In this document: one piece after another, positions 47,154 to 58,655 of the stretch
Layout of the letters: each line of letters begins with the position of its first letter
Position numbering within the stretch: the first letter of the stretch is position 1
Source of the DNA: Toxotes chatareus
Taxonomy: Eukaryota > Chordata > Actinopteri > Toxotidae
NCBI GenBank assembly: GCA_016801885.1
Contig: CM028900.1
Span: 3,010,001 to 3,074,000, forward strand
Reading direction: 5' to 3'
DNA length: 64,000 bases
The notes under the pieces: generated by a model
Database searches by the model: none
What the model saw: only the letters and a program-made list of their open reading frames with translations
What the model was told of the DNA's origin: nothing
Made by a program: the position numbers and the translations under genes

Positions 47154-50100
47154 TCCTGTGGTCAGCACTCAGCGTCACTCATCAGCTCCTGCAGCTGGAC
47201 ACACAGCGCTGCATCCTGTCTGCAGGAGTTGGCTTAGAGTCAGAGTTAGACGTTAAGACAAAGTGTTGAATAACAGCCTGACCGAGTGATTGGTGGCTCA
47301 ACTGTTTGTTCAGAGGATGAAGTTGTAAAGCAGAGGGAGCATGGGGCTGACCTGCTGAGTTCAAGAGCCAGAGGGTGTCCAAAAATTGCCAACTTTGATT
47401 TTTTTTAACCTTTTATTCTAATGTATTGCTCTATTATTTTTGCTGTTTATTCTGATTGTACAGCTTCTTTTATATTATGTTTATGTGTTTACAGTTAGTA
47501 GTAGTAGCAGGTTTAGCAGTACTGAATAAAAAATTTGTCCACAGACATATAAACATTTTGCCATGATGGCGCGCGCGCGCGCGCGCACACACACACACAC
47601 ACACACATCAGATTAAACCAATACCAGCTGTAGCTGGTGATGACTGTATTATTAGATGTAGATTTGTTATTTTTTCTCATCATTTGTTGTCAAATAATCC
47701 AGTGATTCTGTTTTGACTGGTTATTTAACATGATGTTGACTCCAAAAATTATATTAACAGTAACAGTGACATTCATGACTTGTAACCTCTGCCTGGTTAG
47801 ATGACCTAAAGAGGAACATTAAGATGAAGTGAAGCAGAAGTGTTTATCTGATATATATGAGTGTGTGTGTGAATGAGTGCATGTAGACTGGTAGTTATGC
47901 GACCAGGATGTATGAAACTGCCAGAACAAACAAATCCTCCCCTGGTAAACAGAGCAGTCAGCCCCAGCTCACACCCTGTCAGTCACAGAGGATCAGCAGA
48001 CACTCACCCGTCATCACAGCTGCTGTCGAATCAGCTGACAGAGTGGACTTCACGTACCATTATATATCAGCTTAACCAGGTTCACATTACAATATGTCCA
48101 ACATTTCTGACCAAACTAAATGCACACAATTCAATACACTTTGGTTTGTCATACAGTCAGAGAACAATATTTGTGATTTTAAGTTGTACTGAATCTCCGG
48201 TAACCAAGATAGGAGCGTATCTTCAAAAGGAAAATTGTGTTTTTGCATTTTCCATTTCTCATTGGTGGTTGTTACACTGAAAACACCACGCTGAGTGTGT
48301 TTCCAGGAAACAACCTCTGGTCTTTGTTGTATAGTTTACAGGTGAATACAAAAGAAAAATAAAATCACACCATTCAGAGTAGACATTTAACAGTAACTGT
48401 GAAGGTATTACACTAATGAGTATTATGAAAACATAAAATGAATACTACATTGACATAACATACAGCAAACAGAATATTACCCTATTATTATCCCTTATTA
48501 TTTTCCATCTGTCTCATGTCAAACAGTCATATTACCAATCCAGATTTTGTATTTGAAATTTCCATTGTATTACCATAGTATTACCCCATTCTTCTAACAA
48601 TTTAACCCCTTATTACATTTTTATTGAGCTGCAATGTTAAGGCCTACCTTTGTATTTATCCTGCATGTGTCCTACATTACCTCTGCAGGTTACTTCTTCT
48701 TCTAAGACATTCCTCACCATAACAAAACTTAATGGCCTTATGGCAAAATAAAACTATGGTGTTTCTGAGGCTAACTATCATACTTACCCACACACACTTA
48801 ATGTAACTGAAAACAGAGCAAAACATTTATCACAGTGACAACAGGAATAAGTGCATTTAGAAAGATGTCATCTCAGTTCTACGATTCAGTGTTTTTGACA
48901 TATGAATGAATAATGTGTAATTATCGTAAGACCACAAAGTAGAAATCAATAAACATGACATCACTTTTAATCATGTCTTATGAGCAACTCAGTTTAGTAA
49001 CACAAGTAACACAGATTGTAAAATAACCTGAATTTTGATTCTGTAGTCATGGTCATCAGTCTGTCGCTGTTTTACAGAATCTCCCATGATACAGTTCAAC
49101 ACTGGCAGCTTTCCAGCACAACCACAGTCTTCCATCAATGACCACTGAGCAGCTTCACTTGGAAATAAATTGCTCCGTAAAGAGCACATTATTTGAGCTC
49201 ATACAGGAGGGTCAACATGTTTCTGCTTTCACTTTTCTTTCCTATATTTTTCCTCTAGCCTGGGACAGAGACCAGTAACTTCTGGGCCACGATCCTGCTC
49301 TGCCGCCTCCTAATGTTGTTTTACTTGATCTTGTTTTCGTCAGTCTTGAAAGGATGGTCTCTCATAAATATCTGTAAAAGATGAAATGAGAAAATTCATA
49401 AGAACAGAGGAAATTCTGATACAGAGCTTAACTTTACTCAACACAGTGTGACTAAAACCTCATTTTAACCAATGTTTAGTCAGCTTTTCTGAATTTTACC
49501 AAAGTTCTCTGGCTTTCCAAAAATAACTGGGTGCTCAAGTTTTGTGGCAAAGGTAAAAGCACTAACGTACACAGGCTAATGCTACTGACTGTCACATCAA
49601 GGCTGAAACTCAAAGCCATCTTCACATCATATCAGAGGAACCAGACAAAGTGGGGGGATAAAGGTGTGTTGGAACCGCATGAAATCAGTTTTTAGCAGAA
49701 TTGTCTCTTAGTTATATTAACAGACTTCAGATAGGAAATAATAACCACCACTGGAGGAAACTTTGTCAAAGCTGCACACCCCACTTCAAACAGCAGTTCC
49801 TCCAAGATGGCTGCTTGTATTCAGGGTAGATCTGGTATGATGTAAACTCGGCGTAACGACACGCTGACAGAGGTCAAGAATGATAATGCAGGCTTGGTTT
49901 GTGAGGTTCTTCAGCCTAACATGTCAGTTAAATGTTGTATTTGAGAATACAACATCACAGCAAGGTACATTTAGTAGATGCTCACAAGCTTTTGGTTATA
50001 TGGCATGATCCTCATCATCATATGGAGTTTGTCCAGTTCTTATGGTTTAACTGAACGTGAATCAGAAATCATTAAGGTGCACAAAAAAGGAAATTTGAAC

Positions 50101-52008
50101 ATTTACAATTCAATGACAACAGTGCAAACTCTGTTTGTTGATGAAGATGAGGTAATATGATCGAAAGCTTCATATGAACTACTAAATGGACATTGTGGTG
50201 AGGCTGTTTCCTCAACCTCAGTTCTCAAAAGTCAGCTGAACTTTGAGCCTCAACTTTTACATCATGAAGTTTAGCTTAGTTTATGCAGAAATGATCAAAT
50301 GCAACAGAAATGAAAAATAATCCTGGGAAACAGAACCGAAGTCAATGTTGGGACACATGGTCTGATACAGCTGACATGTCAGGCTAGAAGAGCTTTTCTA
50401 AGCAACATCCAGGCAATTAGACAGGTCTCTCGATATAATCAAACTAAACTAAATCAATCCGTCTCTTTTGACATCACTTTTATTCCCAAAACACACAAAC
50501 CACTTAATTGTCGAGATTCAGTTTTCACATGAATGTCAGGTGAGGAATCAGACTTAACTGTGTCTCACATGCTCACTGCAAAAAAAAAATTTTTATTTCA
50601 AGCTCACTTTAGTGAAAAGTGAAGAGATTTTTGTCTCCACTCATCGTTAACGTGATGCTCTGGTGATGGAGAACTATCCCTACATGCCAACAGAGATGGG
50701 TGGGAACGGTGCATCGTTGGAATGAAAATCACACAATGTAATGGCACCTTGACAGCACACTGTATAATAAGAGATTCACTGCATTGTTGGGGGTCTGTGC
50801 AGCCCATTGTAAGTATTATATTATATAACTATTTACCGCATTGACAAGAAAAATGTTAGGCTGTAAATCAGGCACACAGATGTTTTTGAAAAGAGTCTTT
50901 TTTTTTTACCACTTCCCCTTCATATCATCCTTTTAGAGAAACTACAGAAGAACCACAACAGGCAGCACTAGGACCCCGTGGCTTAAAGTGAAGATGCAAG
51001 CTCAGACAGGCAACCACCAGCAGCTTAGGTTGGGTCTCCTACCTGAGTTGTGCTGGATAAGAAGTGCTGGTGGCATGGCGGTTTCAGAGGAGGAACTGCA
51101 GCATGACGACGCTGGCTGATTGATGAAAGATGTGCGTTCGGGAGAAAGTGTGGAGGGTTGGTGTCGGACTTTGTAGAACACTGAGGATGAGATGAACGGC
51201 TGACTGATGGGATGTTCAGACGAGGTTTTCGAAGATTTGCTTGGCTGTTTGGTAGGGTGACAGGATTTTGGTCGAGGTACAGTAACTGACAGATTTTGAA
51301 GTTGGAGTGCAAGATTAAGGATGAGATGGCTAAAGCAGAAGGTTTTCAGGCAACCATCCAGAGCATAGGGATGGTGGATTTTAGAGAAGATGGTTTCAGT
51401 TTAATTTTGGAAGGGCTGAAGGTTTTTAGAGAAGACCTTTGATGATTTCGCAGCAGGTATCTTAGCAGGCACGGGGAACATTGTTAATTTTGTTTGTTGC
51501 TTCAGAAGAAAATTTTAGGTTTTGTAAGGATGCTGGTAAGAGTGTGCTGTTCCAAATGAGGTTTCTGATGAGGTGTTTGGTTTATAATGAAGAAGCAGAG
51601 GATTTTAGAAGAGATGGTTAGTTGCTCAGAAGGTTTCAGAGGAGATTTCAGAGGAGGTTGATCGTGGAGGAGCAGGAGGTTTCAGATGAGACTCTTTGAT
51701 AAGGATGATTAGAAGTATAAAAGGGACAGCTGGAAGGGTCAGAAGATTCAGAGAGGGAGGAAACCAGAAGAGTTTGACACCAGTAAATTTCCAGGAAGAA
51801 AGGAAATACCCTCATTGTCTTCAGGAGGATGAAAAGCTGAATGAGAAAGAGTTTGGCGGGTGGGAAACATTAGCGTTCACAGGAGGAGGAAGGAGCATAA
51901 ATCGCCAGAAGCAACAGGAGGCTTTCGAGGATTCGGAGACAGACGGGCGGGTTGACAGATAACCAGTGGACTGAGAGAAAGAGCAAGGGATGGATGGAAG
52001 GGTTGGAG
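47154..52008. other. Intergenic region: fer1l6 5' side and prkag3 3' side
   Basis: Upstream of the fer1l6 start lie its leader and presumably its promoter; no convincing TATA or other core element was identified. Next to prkag3 (about 51000-52000) is a purine-rich + strand tract with loosely repeated GAGGTTTCAGAGGAG-like words, possibly prkag3 3' UTR on the minus strand. No coding exon was recognised; open frames such as 47873-48280 lack support. Confidence 0.6.
47569..47607. repeat. (GC)n(AC)n alternating purine-pyrimidine tract
   Basis: About nine GC units run directly into about eleven AC units, a composition prone to left-handed Z-DNA. It lies about 0.4 kb upstream of the fer1l6 exon-1 ATG. 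Confidence 0.9.
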
Positions 52009-53943
52009 TTAGGAGTACAGTGCATCAATACCTGCAGGGCTGAGGACCAGAGCTTGTAGGATGTCAGATAAAGAAACAATTCCTCTCACCACATCGTCAC
52101 TGTCAACCAACACCAAACGATGCACCTGACAAACACACACACAAAAAAAAAAAACCACACAGGATTTACAACAGAGCGATCATCATTATGACAGGGAAAA
52201 CAAGCTTCTGCTGCTGAAATAACACCATGTATAGAATTTAAAGTGGATCTTTGCTGCATTAAATCAGTCGAGAGTATCAAAAGAGTCTTTGGTACATTTA
52301 GACGCTGAGACTATGCTAGCTTTTGCCTAGCCTACATTAAAAGAAAATATGATTTTAATGCATGTGTATTACCTCAGCCTTTGCAATGCGGTCAATGATG
52401 GTCTCCAGTGTTTCGTAAGGATAACACTTGAGGACTCCTTCCACCCAGCAGGCTCTGGCGGCGACAGCCTCCTGCATTGTCATGTTCAGGTTGTTGTAGT
52501 TTTTCTGGGCCGCGAGGTTCTGAATGATGGAAACAAAAGAGAGACTAACATTATTTTTTCAACAGCAGCTGGTTCTAGTTGAACATTTTGTTATTTCAAG
52601 TGACAGGGAATCACAAGATTTACATTTACATTAACCAAGCTGCAGTGATGAAAGGTGCATAAAATTAACTTACAATGACATCAAACCTGGAGTACAGCGC
52701 CACCACTTTACCTAGAGAGGGGAGACACACAGAGACATGCAGATAGATATACATATAAATATCATCTTACGTACTGTTAAATAATGTACATAAAAGACAA
52801 ATCAACCTTTAGAACAACTGTGGGAAATGGATACAACCATCCATTTACTAAATTGTGATTCTAATAGATAAAGCAAACAAAGTTATCACTAAATATCAGC
52901 GTGCTGCAGAACTACCTTGCTCATTGACCACAGGCAGCGCTGACACTCTTCTCTCTACAAAAACGGTCAGAGCATCATACACAGTGGCTGATTCCTGGAC
53001 TGTCGCAATCTGTTTAAAGGTACCAATCCCCACCTCACTGATCCGCTTTTGAAGAAACCTGGGTTTAGGAATCATGGATCCCTGGGAAAGAAGAAAATAT
53101 ATGATGAAAATTGTATAATGAAGATCCTTTTTTCTAGAAAACCGTTGGAGCCCGTGTCATAAATGGGATTAAGAATAAAACTGATTGTGTTGTAAAATAA
53201 GCAGCTCTGACTTTGGAAAAACATCTTCAGTAATATATGCTTACAAAGATGTGGAGGAACTTCAGGATGCGTTTGTGAGTGAGGATGTGAAGGACATTCC
53301 CTGATGCTGGGTCGATGACCGGTAGCCGGTGGATCTTATTCTTCAACAGGGAGTAGATGGCATCAAACAGACTGAGGAGATGACAACACTTGTGAATAGG
53401 ATTTTACCAATAACAGTCACACCTAAGGATTGTAACATGGTGCAACAAGACAAATTATGGGTTACCCTCAGTCTGCCTAGACTCTGTTCAGTTATGGCTG
53501 ACAGACGGCAGGAAAGCTGCCAGTTTAGACTGAGCTTATGCATCTTTTGGAGCGGCCTAGTCAGAGGCCAAACGTTATTCCGGTTTGGGATTAATGAATG
53601 CTGTGGAATCATCCAGAGGGCTGTTCACACCAGACATCCAGAGAAGATTATAATTGTGTTTGTGATATTAGCTTAAGCACATTGTGTTTGTTTGTACTTG
53701 TGACTCAGATGAAGATCAGATCACAGTTTATGTATAATATTTGCTGCTGTTCCTCTTAGATAGCAGAGACATGTATGTTCTATATTAAAGTTGCAGCTGC
53801 TGTTGAACTTTAAATAGTAGATTGCAAATTAGATAATACAATAAACTACTGCATTATTTCAGGGAGGTATCTTCACCTGGAGTCAGGAGTGATGCTGATC
53901 AGCCTGTTAATGGACTGCAGATAGATCTCTGCAGAGAGAGAGA

Positions 53944-53975
<32 letters not shown>

Positions 53976-54445
53976 AGTTATTAACAACATATAAAGCAAA
54001 TGATGATTTTAAAGAAATGCAAACCTTGTATTTTTAAATGAACACTTTCGGCAGTATATAAGCAGACAGCTATGTTCTACAGACCTCTCCATGTCTCTAT
54101 CTTGTGTTCTTCCAGCTCATAGATCTGAACCTGCTGACAACACAAATATCTTAGAGCCAATGGTGGCCCTGAGCCCGAGCAGGCATCATCATCATCATCA
54201 TCATCATCACAGTCAGTCTAATCTGAGACATTTAGCAAATCGTGTGTGATTTTTACTGTTAGGTCACAGTGTGATTCAGAAGAACAGCTCACCAGAGGAG
54301 ACTTGTAGTAACGGTGGAGGATGTTGATGAAGTCTGTGATGGTCAGCATACCTGCACGCACACAGACAGACAGACAGACAGACAGGCACAATGCAAACAC
54401 CAAACATGGACTGATTTACTGTAGTTTTGAGATACTGCTGCCCAC

Positions 54446-54486
<41 letters not shown>

Positions 54487-56739
54487 CCGTTTTAACCTCA
54501 CTGGGCTTTTAGTGTGACTTTGGGTCACAAGTCTAAGTCTAGCACACATGCACTTGATATGCACATTTATGGCTGTTGCCGTTTTAATTACAAGCAGGAA
54601 ATTAACACCTGGTCCAAGTGTGTTGATGATGCTCTGCGTGTGGAGTGGGGTGACGGTGTTTGTAATGCAACACAAATGTCATGTCGTTGACCTGCTTCAC
54701 TCTGAATGTTAGCGCACAAACTGGGCCGGCATCATATGAAACCACCTATCCACAGTAAAGAAACCTGAACCCTTGGACCTGAGCTTCCCGACATAGGTCA
54801 CGCACTAATAACATTTAGAGCTTGTCTGTACTTTTTCAGTAACACCTGAATTATGTTCAGTATCAAATCAGTAATTAATGCTCTGTGCTTTATTTTGGCA
54901 AACCTGTCCTGCTGTTTATGATGACATTAAATCCAGTTTTATTTAAGGTTGGCTTATTTTGTTGAATGAAAAAATAAACATACAGGCTCAGATTATATTT
55001 AAACATACAGCTTTTCATGGTTTCCAGCACTGTGTTGTACTGTATCACAGAAGAGAGAGAGTTAGTTTGATAGAAATAATAAAGTGTACATACAATGGTG
55101 CAGAGGCTGAGACGTAAACAGACATATAATGGCTCACCCACAAAACACTGAAGCTTGCTGTCCCACAGTGGCGCTGCCCTCACACCATTAGCCACCAGAG
55201 CAAAGAAAGCCTTCTTCACCTGACAAAAAAAAACAAACACACAAAGCTTTTCAATAATTACAACTCACAGTCATACAAAAAAACAAAAAACAAAAAAAAA
55301 AGTCCCATACCTGTAGCGTTGTGTCAAAGATGACCAGTTTGGAGCTGGTTGGGATGGCATCGTAGCAGCAGTGGCTCTTCATGAAGTTCATGTATATGAA
55401 TGTGTCAGGGTCTGTGTCCACAGGGGGCGCAAGAGCATGTGTCGCATATGTACAGCCACCTATAAATAAACAAGTAGAAAACATGATATATTGTCCACCA
55501 ACAACAACAGATAAAATCATCAAACAGACAATCTCCTCTTCTTTACCTCTGCTCTTCATTGAGAGAACGTCTTCGTCCTCATCCTCGTCCTGGTCCATCT
55601 CAAATAACGGGACCTGTAGCAGGAAGTAAATCAGCAGTTTACTGAAGGCCCTGAGTTGCATGTCATGGCAGCAGGCCCAGAACCTGCAGATGGACGGGTT
55701 CAAGATGTTGGTCTTTACATTCTTTAGGTTAAACTTGACCTCAGGGTAAAATGAGAAATGAGAAAATGGATCGGACACAGAATGAACACAATGTTTAAAC
55801 AGTAACAAAATCAAAATCAAGGTGTCAGAGACTCGGCTGATGTCTCACAGCTTAACAGCTACAAAATTAGTATCAATGCAGCCGCACACACACTTTGTTT
55901 AGGCACCACACACAGATATACAAGCAGAAGACCCATAAGTGGTTAAGTTTCACTATATATCAATGATGAAAAAGTGTCAGGCAAAGTCCCATGTCCAGTC
56001 TCCACAATAACACTGGTGAGTTATTTCTCTCCTGTTCTCTTGCCCTATATATATATATATATATAAGTAATCTGATCTTATATATTTATATATAAGTGTA
56101 TATATAATGTCATATGGGGATAATGGCCAGACCCGAGTCGTAAAACAACACTTCTTCCATACCTCATTTTAATTTCATCCATGTAGTCACATTTGCTGAC
56201 TTGGTGCTTTAGTTATTATTTACTTTTATTTATGACCTTATTTAGTAACAACAAACATCTTTCTAATATCTCCAAACAACAGAGAGAAAGGAACTGCCTG
56301 AGCTAGCCTGACCTTTCACCTCCCAAACAACAAGTTGTAAAAGCCCTGCTCAACTTTTCAGCATTTTGTTAACATTCTCCGTCGTGTGTGAGCCCAGTGC
56401 AGATGTGATTTTGCTGTGCTTACAGTTCAAACTGTCTCTGGAATTTATCCATGTAAACATGCATACAGCTTACGAATGTGCTTCACTTTAAAAGGTAAAT
56501 ATTAATAAATTATGCAAAAAAAAAATTGCTAAAGGTGATAAGGGTGTCGAGACTAACAATGTAAACATGGACCTGGTGTTTTTTTCTTTACAGCTTCTCA
56601 GTTACAAAGTCACGTCCAAACACACACCAGCATGCACACATTTCAGTTTCCAACACACACTGACACTGGCACAAGCAGACAGACCTGACAGAGTTGAGGG
56701 TGAGTCAGCAGAGTGCCTTACCTCCAGAAGAGGCTCCAT
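52009..56739 (-). CDS. prkag3: AMP-activated protein kinase gamma-3 subunit, complete (12 exons, 355 aa)
   Basis: Exons: 56722-56739, 55547-55613, 55311-55459, 55138-55219, 54293-54351, 54085-54130, 53877-53928, 53245-53371, 52916-53081, 52674-52711, 52373-52519 and 52009-52125 (TAA). The total is 1068 nt, in phase. The product has a short acidic N-terminus (MEPLLEVPLFEMDQDEDEDE) and four CBS repeats, which bind AMP/ATP. Hallmarks are RAAPLWDSKLQCFVGMLTIT, KNKIHRLPVID, RRVSALPVVN and VHRLVLVD. The ending ALVLSPAGIDALYS matches the gamma-3 tail rather than gamma-1 or gamma-2. The protein is the regulatory subunit of the AMPK heterotrimer, sensing energy state in skeletal muscle. It lacks the long N-terminal extension of mammalian gamma-3. 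The start is the first in-frame ATG of the 18-nt coding exon; upstream exons with a longer N-terminus remain possible. Confidence 0.92.
53931..53976. repeat. (GA)n microsatellite in a prkag3 intron
   Basis: An AG/GA run just upstream (transcript sense, CT-rich) of the exon-7 acceptor; it doubles as its polypyrimidine tract. Confidence 0.85.
54184..54209. repeat. (ATC)n microsatellite
   Basis: Eight or nine ATC units in the prkag3 intron between exons 6 and 5. Confidence 0.85.
54449..54484. repeat. (TG)n microsatellite
   Basis: About 18 TG units in the prkag3 intron between exons 5 and 4. A (GACA)n run at 54364-54386 lies nearby, just after the exon-5 acceptor. Confidence 0.9.
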
Positions 56740-57169
56740 GGCTGGGGAAGAGAAGCAGGACGTCTACCTCCGTGGAACCAGGTCGACCGGGGAAAACCTG
56801 GGCATCAAAACAAAAGACTACAACCCTCCGACACACTGTCCACCTGAGACATTTGCAAAGATCTGCTACCATGTCAGATAAAGAAGTTGTGAAAAAGTCC
56901 AGGCATAGTGAAGACCGACAGAGGAGGAGACGGAGGGAAGAAGGAAGAACTGGACACAAAGGACAAGGGAGACAAGGGAATCGGTGCACCACTCAGCTCA
57001 GAACAGCTGGGTCTGAATGTCTGGGAAAGACTGAGGTCTAAATCTGGACTAAGGGGTGAGAGGCCTGTGGCATTCACAAAGAGAGAGGGAGAGGAGGGAG
57101 AGTGGGAGGGGAAAACATGTACAACGTGAGCTGGGAGGGGGCTGGAAACAGACAGAGACCCTATATGTC

Positions 57170-57310
57170 CGTGAAGATTTTCAATCGTCCAGGTCATGGT
57201 TAACCAAGAAGAGCTGAATCATGGGAAACTTGACTTTGTTGTAGATACTTGAAGACGTTTCACCTTTCATCAAAGAGGCTTCTTCAGTTCTGACTGACTG
57301 GTGGGAGCAA
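57170..57310. repeat. Interspersed repeat fragment
   Basis: Contains TGTCCGTGAAGATTTTCAAT, CGTCCAGGTCATGGTTAACC and then GAAGACGTTTCACCTTTCAT and AAGAGGCTTCTTCAGTTCT. I recognise these as dispersed fish repeat words, probably from the 3' part of a retroelement; the family is not certain. Confidence 0.45.
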
Positions 57311-58618
57311 CTGATGGTTCGGAATGTACACAACCAGCAGACACAAAAGAAACATGATCATTCATCAAGTCCTGTTTTTGGACACCCGATGAATGTAAAG
57401 CCAATATCCACTCTCCTTTAAGCTCAGTTAAACAAACTCATGAGGGAAATATTTGTCTCTTCAGCTGCTAAAGGCTCCATTATGTTCACCAACTAGTTGC
57501 TAACTGGGACAGATTGTGCACAGAGGCAGAGTTTGCTGCAGAAAAATGAACAGTGAGAGAGAACCAACACGTAAAAACCAAAACAGAGAGCTGAAAGATG
57601 CTAAAATGCTCTGTGGAGCTGAGGAGAAATGCAAAGCTGGGCGATAAATTCATCACAACTTTCCCATTACACAGTCATTTGATCCATTATTAACAAAAAG
57701 GGAAAAAAATAGACCAGTGCAGCTTTAAGGGTTTGTCAGTGCTACTGTGGGAGACGTTCAAGTTTCATTGGCTCATTACATGTCAAGCTATTTATAGACA
57801 CACTGAACTCTTCTTCTTTTCACAGAGTGGTGAGTTTACATGCAGCCTTAAAATTCACTGAAATGCTCATCAGACATGTAAACATGTAAAAAAAAAAAAC
57901 ATGACCAACAATCATTTAAAGATCAGGTGTAAACCCAGTTACACTGTTACTGTACTCATTGCTCCAACAGATCATCCTCTCTCAGGTCATAGTTGTGTAG
58001 ACATAAACATTAACTATGCAAATTGTTGAAATAATACGCTGAGCACAGCCAATCCTCTTGCTGACGCTGAGACCTGCTGGCTAAACTCTGTGCTCGTTCA
58101 GATGTTCGTTAAATAAAACTCCCGCCAGAATTTAGAACGTTCTCTGAATCCAGTTCATGTTTTAATGGGTAAAAATTATTCTCAGTTCTAAGTTATTACA
58201 CAGTGTGTTACTAATAATAAATGCAGTTATCCAAATGTCACTGCTGGTTAGAGAGGAGAGCTCAGATATTAATAGTTTACAAGTATTTACAGAGTCCTGA
58301 CACACATTCAGAACACCACCGCCTGGTTTCTGTGTTTTCTCTGCAGCAGTGAAGTCCAGTCTATGCCAAAGAACATTTTTAAACACAAGTTAAACACACA
58401 AGAAATACCAATGTTTACAAAATGCTATAAAAGTGAAAATAATTGTTTAAAATCACCCAGATCCATCATGAGACTTGCACCTCAAATAACTTTTATTTTG
58501 AAATAGTCATCCTGAGCAACTCATACAGCCCTTTCACATAGAAATTTTACAATGGCCAAGTTAGAAAAAATGTTATCATTTCCACTTTTACATTTCAAAT
58601 ATGTATTGTCATGAGGGT

Positions 58619-58655
58619 TAACCCTCCTGTTGAGCCGAAGACAACAGGAGGGTTA
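58619..58655. mobile_element. Short TTAA-flanked inverted repeat (MITE remnant)
   Basis: TAACCCTCCTGTTG (58619-58632) and its exact complement CAACAGGAGGGTTA (58642-58655) surround a 9-base loop, with TTAA at both outer ends. This fits a minimal piggyBac-like remnant, a motif frequent in fish genomes. Confidence 0.6.

Noticed and set aside
47873..48280. 135-codon + strand frame upstream of fer1l6
   Set aside because: No domain, composition bias or splice logic; compatible with chance.
49320..49380. Alternative last exon of prkag3 (acceptor CTTTTACAG, short frame ending QD)
   Set aside because: The exon at 52009-52125 reads straight into the expected gamma-3 ending SPAGIDAL and a stop, so no further exon is needed.
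56567..57129. Overlapping + strand frames near the prkag3 first exon
   Set aside because: They are opposite-strand shadows of the prkag3 first exon and purine-rich neighbouring DNA.
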